A stretch of DNA of 50,118 bases from assembly GCA_016176465.1 (NCBI GenBank), contig JACOXD010000004.1, positions 1 through 50,118 of the forward strand. Reading direction: 5' to 3'. The stretch is from Candidatus Daviesbacteria bacterium. GTDB taxonomy: Bacteria > Patescibacteriota > Microgenomatia > Daviesbacterales > UBA10151. Both the position numbers and the translations under genes were made by a program. Shown here one piece after another: positions 45,763 to 50,118 of this stretch (positions within the stretch are counted from its first letter, which is position 1; the number at the start of each line of letters is the position of its first letter). Under the pieces are notes generated by a model, which did not search any database, had not been told where the DNA came from, and saw only the letters and a program-made list of their open reading frames with translations.

Positions 45763-46551
45763 TTAAGCTTTTTGAGCAAGGACAGTAATCATCCCAGATT
45801 TTTGAGCTGGTTCCATAGGATGAATAGCTAAATCATCTTCTCCATACATAATATTTTTCAGCCCTATTTTTGGCATAACTTCACTATGAGCTACTCTCAT
45901 CCCTTTTGATAAAACTTGAGCTAGTAGTTCGGTAGGTTTTAAGTAGAGATGTGGTTCTAATTCAGGCTGCCCGGAACACCCACACCAATCCCAGTAGGCT
46001 TCCTCACTTATCTGAACTTCTGGATCAAAAGAGGCAGCTTCTTTGAAGCTCTTAAAATTATCATCTTCCTGTCCAGAAGTTCTTAACCAAAGATATCCCC
46101 CTCTTTTAGTTGCGTCAATAGCTCTATCTAAAACTGCAAACGCTTCTTGTTTTTCAGCAAAGTGTACAAAAAGTTGACCCATCATAACTACATCATATCT
46201 ATTACTTCCAAAATCTGCTTCATTAAAATCAGTGAAATCAACTGATATAGCTAATCTATAAGCTTTAGCAATTTTTGTTAAATGTTGAGCATAGGGGTTG
46301 CCAACTCTCTCTATACCTCGCACTTGCATTCCGTGTAAAGCAAAAAACATACTGGCCCTTCCCGCTCCAATTCCTAAATCTAAAACTGTCCCCTCTCTTT
46401 GCAATAAACTATCACTAAATTTCCAAATCTCTGGATCTCCTACAAAAAATGGCCAACCCTTTTCTTGGCCATTATGAATCATTCCTTCAAAAAGCTGGCG
46501 GGAGACTTTATTTAATTTTCCTTTTGATAGCAAAATTAGTTTTTCGTTCAT
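45763..46551 (-). CDS. class I SAM-dependent methyltransferase
   Basis: 262 residues. Motif I VLDLGIGAGRASMFFALHG near 55-73, acidic motif II region GIERVG near 78, DVVMMGQLFVHFAEKQEAFA near 119 (post-I/IV) and a later beta strand GGYLWLRTS near 151. A CGCSG cluster near 190 is unusual. The family is broad (small molecule, lipid or protein methylation), so the substrate is unknown. It has its own promoter and ends 63 bp before the helicase operon. Association with that operon is by position only. Confidence 0.8.
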   Translation of the reverse strand: MNEKLILLSKGKLNKVSRQLFEGMIHNGQEKGWPFFVGDPEIWKFSDSLLQREGTVLDLGIGAGRASMFFALHGMQVRGIERVGNPYAQHLTKIAKAYRLAISVDFTDFNEADFGSNRYDVVMMGQLFVHFAEKQEAFAVLDRAIDATKRGGYLWLRTSGQEDDNFKSFKEAASFDPEVQISEEAYWDWCGCSGQPELEPHLYLKPTELLAQVLSKGMRVAHSEVMPKIGLKNIMYGEDDLAIHPMEPAQKSGMITVLAQKA

Positions 46552-46565
46552 AAAATGATTGCAGA

Positions 46566-46594
46566 ATTCTAGCAGATTAATATCGCTTAATCAA
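46566..46594 (-). promoter_or_regulatory. methyltransferase promoter
   Basis: TTGATT, 17 bp, TAGAAT with TGC before the -10. The -10 ends 14 nt from the ATG, giving a leader of about 8 nt. The rest of 46552-46736 is AT-rich with no gene. Confidence 0.6.
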
Positions 46595-46736
46595 ACATTA
46601 TGGGGCAAATTTTACTTAGATATGATTAAAAAGATAAAAAATTTTGCCAATTATAGCTTTTTTTCTATTAATCCAAAATACCTTGAATCTCTGCTTTTGT
46701 TTTTTTACTCACCCTACAAAATAGTTATCTTTATAG

Positions 46737-47144
46737 TTATCTTTTTCTTAATTTTATGGAATGATCTTTTAACCACTTAGAAATTTGTTCAATTAATAAA
46801 TGCTGGTTATCCACTGCTACAGCAAACTCCACTTCTTCTTGATGATTGTTAACTAACTTATATCCATTTATTTTTAAAAATAAACCGGCTGAGGTTAAAG
46901 CTGTACGTTTGTTGCCATCAACGAACGGATGATTTTTTAAAAGTGATTGAAGAAGGGCTGCTGCCATATCAAAAAGATTGGAATATAAATCTTGTCCATC
47001 AAAGCTAGATTGAGGTCTTGCGACAGCAGATTCAACAAGCCCTAGGTCTCTTATTCCCAAAGATCCCCCAAACCTTTTTACCATTTGGTCATGGATTAGC
47101 AAAACCTGGGCAACACTTAGAAAATATAGTTTCTTAGTAGTCAC
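46737..47144 (-). CDS. doc: Doc-type Fic toxin
   Basis: 135 residues. The Fic/Doc motif HPFVDGNKRTALTSAG near 72 matches the Doc form HxFxDxNKR, which phosphorylates EF-Tu in phage P1 Doc, whereas AMPylating Fic proteins carry HPFxxGNGR. The N-terminal region LIHDQMVKRFGGSLGIRDLG also fits the death-on-curing family. It starts GTG overlapping the antitoxin TGA by 4 bp. Target here not shown. Confidence 0.88.
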   Translation of the reverse strand: MTTKKLYFLSVAQVLLIHDQMVKRFGGSLGIRDLGLVESAVARPQSSFDGQDLYSNLFDMAAALLQSLLKNHPFVDGNKRTALTSAGLFLKINGYKLVNNHQEEVEFAVAVDNQHLLIEQISKWLKDHSIKLRKR

Positions 47145-47383
47145 CTTTTGGAGAGTTCTTCTAATACATCTTTATGGTCTTCAATAAACTCATCAACCAT
47201 TTTCGTAAATTTGTGATCTACCCCAGGAGCAAGAGTTTTTTTTTGAGGGGTAACTACTAATTCGTTACCTTCTTTTTTAACTACCACTAAAGAACCATCC
47301 CTTAAATTAAGTTCTTTCATAAGCTCTTTGGGGATAGTCACAGCCACAGAATTACCGTTTTTGTAAAGTTTTTGGGGTTGCAT
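47141..47383 (-). CDS. AbrB/MazE-type antitoxin
   Basis: 80 residues. The N-terminal swapped-hairpin AbrB fold shows KLYKNGNSVAVTIPKELMKE near 5 and LRDGSLVVVKKEGNELVVTP near 27, as in MazE and SpoVT-like DNA-binding proteins. The C-terminal half (about 53-80) is the likely toxin-binding helix. Pairing an AbrB fold antitoxin with Doc rather than Phd is a known but less common mix. Its promoter contains two direct repeats that may be operators. Confidence 0.85.
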   Translation of the reverse strand: MQPQKLYKNGNSVAVTIPKELMKELNLRDGSLVVVKKEGNELVVTPQKKTLAPGVDHKFTKMVDEFIEDHKDVLEELSKR

Positions 47384-47391
47384 ATATAAGT

Positions 47392-47420
47392 ATTGTACTG
47401 ACGATGTACTGACTTGTCAA
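47392..47420 (-). promoter_or_regulatory. Doc antitoxin promoter and possible operator
   Basis: Consensus TTGACA, 17 bp, TACAAT. The -10 ends 8 nt before the ATG, so a near-leaderless mRNA is expected. The spacer and -10 contain two direct repeats of GTCAGTACA, 11 bp apart (one helical turn). The -35 overlaps the stop codon of the upstream protease gene. Confidence 0.75.
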
Positions 47421-47737
47421 GAATTCAGGATCTTAAATACTTTGCCAATAATATTTTCTCTATTAACCCAGCCATAATATCTACTATCCCTACTTTTATT
47501 TTTGTTCTCCCCTATAACAAAATATTTACCATTTCTTATTTCTTTAATTTTTTTTACTAAATATTGTTTAGAATTCTCTGGATTTTTTAAAATAACTAGA
47601 TCATTTATTTTAAAAGACACCGCTAATTTATTTACCAATACGAAATCACCTGGTTTTAAAAAAGGATACATACTTTCTTCCTTTATTTGAAATTTTACAA
47701 TTGGTGAAATTTTAAAAAAAAGCTTAAAAACTGTCAT
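47417..47737 (-). CDS. sodX: S26 signal-peptidase-like protease, probable SodX
   Basis: About 106 residues from the ATG at 47737. S26 peptidase with the nucleophile region EESMYPFLKPGDFVLVNKL (Ser-Met then Pro), the Lys base region YLVKKIKEI, and the late box NKSRDSRYYGWVNRENIIG. No membrane anchor is visible, unlike typical LepB, which fits the short peptidases that mature Ni superoxide dismutase. The sodN gene lies immediately upstream. An ATG at 47764 would add nine residues (MMRFFVSLR) read from a palindromic repeat, so I discount it. The function is inferred from the pairing. Confidence 0.75.
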   Translation of the reverse strand: MTVFKLFFKISPIVKFQIKEESMYPFLKPGDFVLVNKLAVSFKINDLVILKNPENSKQYLVKKIKEIRNGKYFVIGENKNKSRDSRYYGWVNRENIIGKVFKILNS

Positions 47738-47796
47738 TCTGAGTGAAACGAAGAATCTCATCACTAGATCCTTCGGGCTTTGCCCTCAGGATGACA
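47731..47796. repeat. palindromic repeat between sodN and the protease
   Basis: CTGTCATTCTGAG at one end and CTCAGGATGACA at the other form an 11-bp inverted repeat with one mismatch. A CCTTCGGG hairpin lies inside. A partial relative is at 21616-21651. It starts 7 bp after the sodN stop. Confidence 0.7.
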
Positions 47797-47803
47797 TGGC
47801 ACC

Positions 47804-48241
47804 TTATTTTGCCTGGGTTTTATGGAAGATATCAGCAATTTCATCAACAGATTTTATCAGCTCTTGGGCAAGTTCTTCATCTATAGCTTGCTTGTTTTTA
47901 GAAACTAATTTTAAAGCTTTCCAAAATTTAGTATGTAGATCGGGGAATTTTTCTAGGTGTTCTTCTTTAAAATAGTCTGCCCAAAGAATAGAAAGTTCAT
48001 TTTTACAAATTCTTCCATGTTCTTCTTTAACTAAAACCATTCTTACAAAAGAGTTTCTGGTTTGAAGTATCTCTTCTGGTGTTCCACCAGTAGGTAACTC
48101 TTTTATTTTTTGCACCATTTTTAAAATAGTTTTTGCAGCAGTTTGAGCTGCTTTTGGATCATATATCCCACAAGGAATATCACAATGAGCATAAGCGTAA
48201 TCGGCCGGGATTAATTTAAGAAGCAAGTAAGATAATCTCAT
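47804..48241 (-). CDS. sodN: nickel superoxide dismutase
   Basis: 145 residues from the ATG at 48241. The Ni-hook motif AHCDIPCGIYDP is complete: after cleavage before His19 the mature enzyme would start His-Cys-Asp-x-Pro-Cys-Gly-x-Tyr, giving His1, Cys2 and Cys6 as Ni ligands. An 18-residue leader (MRLSYLLLKLIPADYAYA) precedes it. The remainder is a four-helix bundle type, with KNELSILWADYFKEEHLEKF near 85. It removes superoxide and needs a protease to expose His1, which the next gene probably supplies. Rare in CPR-type genomes as far as I know. Confidence 0.93.
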   Translation of the reverse strand: MRLSYLLLKLIPADYAYAHCDIPCGIYDPKAAQTAAKTILKMVQKIKELPTGGTPEEILQTRNSFVRMVLVKEEHGRICKNELSILWADYFKEEHLEKFPDLHTKFWKALKLVSKNKQAIDEELAQELIKSVDEIADIFHKTQAK

Positions 48242-48249
48242 ACTTCCCA

Positions 48250-48277
48250 ATTATACTCAGATTTATCTTTCTTTCAA
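48250..48277 (-). promoter_or_regulatory. sodN promoter
   Basis: TTGAAA, 16 bp, TATAAT. The -10 ends 8 nt before the ATG at 48241, so the mRNA should be nearly leaderless. A TTG at 48250 overlaps the -10 and cannot be the start. Confidence 0.6.
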
Positions 48278-49182
48278 TATAGTTTTTGTAAATCTTTGGC
48301 ATTAAATTTATTCTGGAAAATCTCCGGATGTAAAATTTCTGCTAAAAGCTCTATTCCATCAATTACTCTTGGACCAGAGCAATTAAAGTAAGCTGGGCCA
48401 TTTACTAAGTAAACCTGTTTATTTTTAACTGCCGATAATTTTTTATAACTAGAGTTATTTTCTAGAGTAGATAACTCTTTTTTTGTTCTTTCAATAGAGA
48501 AGCCACACGGCATTAGAATTAAAACTTCTGGATCGTAATCTATTATTTGTTTCCATAAAAGTCTAACAGAATCTATACCTTTAGTTGATATTTCATCAAC
48601 TCCTCCGGCAATCTCTACTTGCTCTGGTACCCAATGGCCCCCGTTATAAGGTGGATCTAACCATTCCATACAATACACTTTTAACTTTTTTAAATCTTTA
48701 GTTTTAATTTTTATATCTTCCATTTTCTGTCTTAGTTTTTTAACTTCTTCCCCTGCTTTTCTCTTTTTATCTATTTTTTCCCCTACTTTTAAAATATCTC
48801 CTAAAATCTCCTCAATTGAATGTGGATGAAGGGTTAAAATCTCCGGAGTTGGATCACAATCTCTAATAGCTTGCTGAATATCTGTAGGGGTTATAGCGCA
48901 TACTTCACAAAGTTTCTGGGTAATTACTAAGTCGGGTTTTAGGGAAATAAATTTATTTTTATCTATAGTATAAATACTTTGATCTATTTTTAAAAACTTA
49001 GAAACCTCTTGATCAATTTTTAAACTGGGATTATTTGTGTTAATTATTGTATTGGTGACTACTGGTTTTACTTTTACATCTTCGGGATAATCACATTCAT
49101 GGGAAATACCCACAATCCTCTCCCCAGAACTTAGTAAATATAAAATTTCAGTAGCTGATGGAAGTAGCGAAATAATTCGCAT
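48274..49182 (-). CDS. BtuF-like corrinoid-binding protein
   Basis: 302 residues of the periplasmic-binding-protein type used for B12 and iron chelates. The start MRIISLLPSATEILYLLSSG is the classic BtuF opening, with PDLVITQKLCEVCAITPTDI near 82 and ILTLHPHSIEEILGDILKVG near 114. There is no signal peptide or lipobox, so it may stay in the cytosol, like the BtuF-like proteins found beside cobalamin-related genes in other bacteria. Neighbours with DUF4430 and DUF6580 features support a corrinoid role. Substrate not proven. Confidence 0.8.
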   Translation of the reverse strand: MRIISLLPSATEILYLLSSGERIVGISHECDYPEDVKVKPVVTNTIINTNNPSLKIDQEVSKFLKIDQSIYTIDKNKFISLKPDLVITQKLCEVCAITPTDIQQAIRDCDPTPEILTLHPHSIEEILGDILKVGEKIDKKRKAGEEVKKLRQKMEDIKIKTKDLKKLKVYCMEWLDPPYNGGHWVPEQVEIAGGVDEISTKGIDSVRLLWKQIIDYDPEVLILMPCGFSIERTKKELSTLENNSSYKKLSAVKNKQVYLVNGPAYFNCSGPRVIDGIELLAEILHPEIFQNKFNAKDLQKLY

Positions 49183-49183
49183 T

Positions 49184-49717
49184 TTAAAATGCTGAATTAT
49201 AGATTCTTTTAGGAAGATATTTTTTAGCGTAAAGATGCGCTACCTCATATCCGCCAAAAAATGCTCCGGTAAAAAATAAATCTCCAAGTAAAGTATTTCT
49301 AAAAAAAGGCAATCCAGCAATATAGCTTTGGATTAAACCTTGAAAATCTCTGGAGTACCAAGAGTTTGGATTTGCCCAAACCCCAAAATTGGTAATCAAA
49401 AAAAATAGTATAGAAGCCAGTAGTGATCCTATCGCTATGGTAGCGAGCTTTTTTCTATCTCTTATCCACAAACCAATTATTCCTGATAAAACAAAACTGC
49501 CATAAACATAAAACATTTCTCTTCCGTAAAAGCCCAAAGCCAAATCACTTAAAAATAAAGCTAAAAGAGGCAAAATAAAAGCATACTTTTTAGATAAATA
49601 AACTCCCCCAAATAAAGCCAAAGCAGTAATAGGGGCAAAATTAGCAGGATGAGGAAGTAATCTTACTGAAACAGCAATTAGTATAAAAGTTAATGGAACA
49701 ATCTTTAAAGCCTTCAT
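49184..49717 (-). CDS. DUF6580-type membrane protein, possible ECF S component
   Basis: 177 residues with about five to six hydrophobic helices. The start SVRLLPHPANFAPITALALF GG is typical of DUF6580-like proteins, proposed substrate-binding S components of energy-coupling-factor transporters. The fourth helix region LFFLITNFGVWANPNSWYSR and LLGDLFFTGAFFGGYEVAH follow. No ATPase or EcfT gene is in the window. It lies 1 bp before the BtuF-like gene, so they are co-translated. Confidence 0.75.
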   Translation of the reverse strand: MKALKIVPLTFILIAVSVRLLPHPANFAPITALALFGGVYLSKKYAFILPLLALFLSDLALGFYGREMFYVYGSFVLSGIIGLWIRDRKKLATIAIGSLLASILFFLITNFGVWANPNSWYSRDFQGLIQSYIAGLPFFRNTLLGDLFFTGAFFGGYEVAHLYAKKYLPKRIYNSAF

Positions 49718-49801
49718 AGTAATTTAATGAGACTCGGTCGAACTGGCTTTTTTGTAAGCAAACAAAGGTAACAGTTTAAGGTTGATCAAAAAAGTCAAAT
49801 C

Positions 49802-50118
49802 TTATTGCAGTTCCCACGTAATTTTTTCTTCTCCCTGGCAGACATATTTACTTGCTGAAACAGTTCCAACTTTTCCATCTACAAGGTAAGTCCAATATTT
49901 ACCTCCACCTTGTTCTTTACCATTTATAGCTGTTATTAGCTTTCCCAGGGATGGATGTTCCTCTGATTTAACTTTTGTTTTTCTGGATAAAATATCGTAT
50001 GCACTCTCACCCAGCTCACAATCATAGGTGATCAAATCTTTATTAACCGCTGATGGAGTCACACTTACGGGGGATGAATTTAAAGTTTTACTTTGCTGAT
50101 TTTGGAAACTGCGTTGTC
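49802..50118 (-). CDS. DUF4430 domain protein, 5' end off the window
   Basis: The frame stays open from the window edge through to 49802 with no stop, so the gene starts beyond 50118. About 105 codons are seen. An Asn/Gln/Ser-rich linker is followed by a DUF4430/transcobalamin-C-like domain: GESAYDILSRKTKV, GGGKYWTYLVDGKVGTVSAS and a C-terminal Trp (ITWELQ). A GTG within the frame (50062) is not a convincing start. The linker suggests a secreted or surface protein. The domain is known from transcobalamin and from bacterial surface proteins, matching the B12-like neighbours. Confidence 0.75.
   Translation of the reverse strand, partial: QRSFQNQQSKTLNSSPVSVTPSAVNKDLITYDCELGESAYDILSRKTKVKSEEHPSLGKLITAINGKEQGGGKYWTYLVDGKVGTVSASKYVCQGEEKITWELQ

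Noticed and set aside
46559-46780. + strand frame between doc and the methyltransferase
   Set aside because: It is AT-rich, overlaps the methyltransferase promoter and the doc 3' end, and shows no coding features.
49718-49801. Cobalamin riboswitch upstream of the DUF6580 gene
   Set aside because: The gap is only 84 bp, too short for a full riboswitch, and no conserved B12-box (GCCACTG-like) sequence is visible.

Overview
The window is AT-rich, gene-dense bacterial chromosome. One gene (a phosphohexomutase at the left end) is on the + strand; everything else reads on the - strand, so functional order runs from high to low coordinates. I infer a Candidate Phyla Radiation (Patescibacteria) genome, most likely of the Microgenomates type. 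The reasons are a full S10/spc/alpha ribosomal region with no L30 between S5 and L15, very compact genes, ribosomal proteins with added tails, and many small palindromic repeats both between and inside genes. TGA works as a stop (secY and both antitoxin genes end with it), so the UGA=Gly code of Absconditabacteria and Gracilibacteria does not apply.

Layout, right to left. 48.2-50.1 kb: a possible corrinoid cluster (DUF4430 fragment, DUF6580-type membrane protein, BtuF-like binding protein). 47.4-48.2 kb: nickel superoxide dismutase and its S26-type maturation protease. 46.7-47.4 kb: AbrB/Doc toxin-antitoxin pair. 37.6-46.6 kb: a class I methyltransferase followed by a three-gene operon, made of a 1205-residue multi-repeat protein, a 1313-residue SNF2-like helicase fused to a methyltransferase, and a 178-residue protein. 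This is the most novel part of the window. 36.3-37.5 kb: a tgt gene broken by a 17-nt deletion. 24.5-36.1 kb: rpoB, rpoC, rpsL, rpsG, a GNAT gene, a GreA N-domain protein, fusA and a stop-interrupted small ORF. 22.9-24.4 kb: an Xis-type HTH/PIN toxin-antitoxin pair and a small membrane protein between two identical 38-bp direct repeats. 21.7-22.7 kb: gpsA.

2.0-21.5 kb holds the translation super-operon: tuf, rpsJ, three unusual small genes (one a retropepsin-like protease), rplC, rplD, rplW, rplB, an unknown 123-residue gene, rpsS, rplV, rpsC, rplP, rpmC, rpsQ, rplN, rplX, rplE, rpsH, rplF, rplR, rpsE, rplO, secY, adk, map, infA, rpmJ, rpsM, rpsK, rpsD, rpoA, rplQ, rplM, rpsI. rpsN (S14) and rpmD (L30) are absent from their usual places. 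A small membrane protein and a bidirectional terminator close the block.

Two regulatory themes show. Accessory genes have near-consensus promoters whose -10 box lies about 6-14 nt from the start codon, implying leaderless or very short leaders. Core operons (tuf, rpoB, rplC) have longer leaders with terminator-like hairpins. Palindromic repeat elements sit downstream of several operons and in frame inside L4, L23, S17 and EF-G. No rRNA, tRNA, CRISPR array or insertion sequence was seen.
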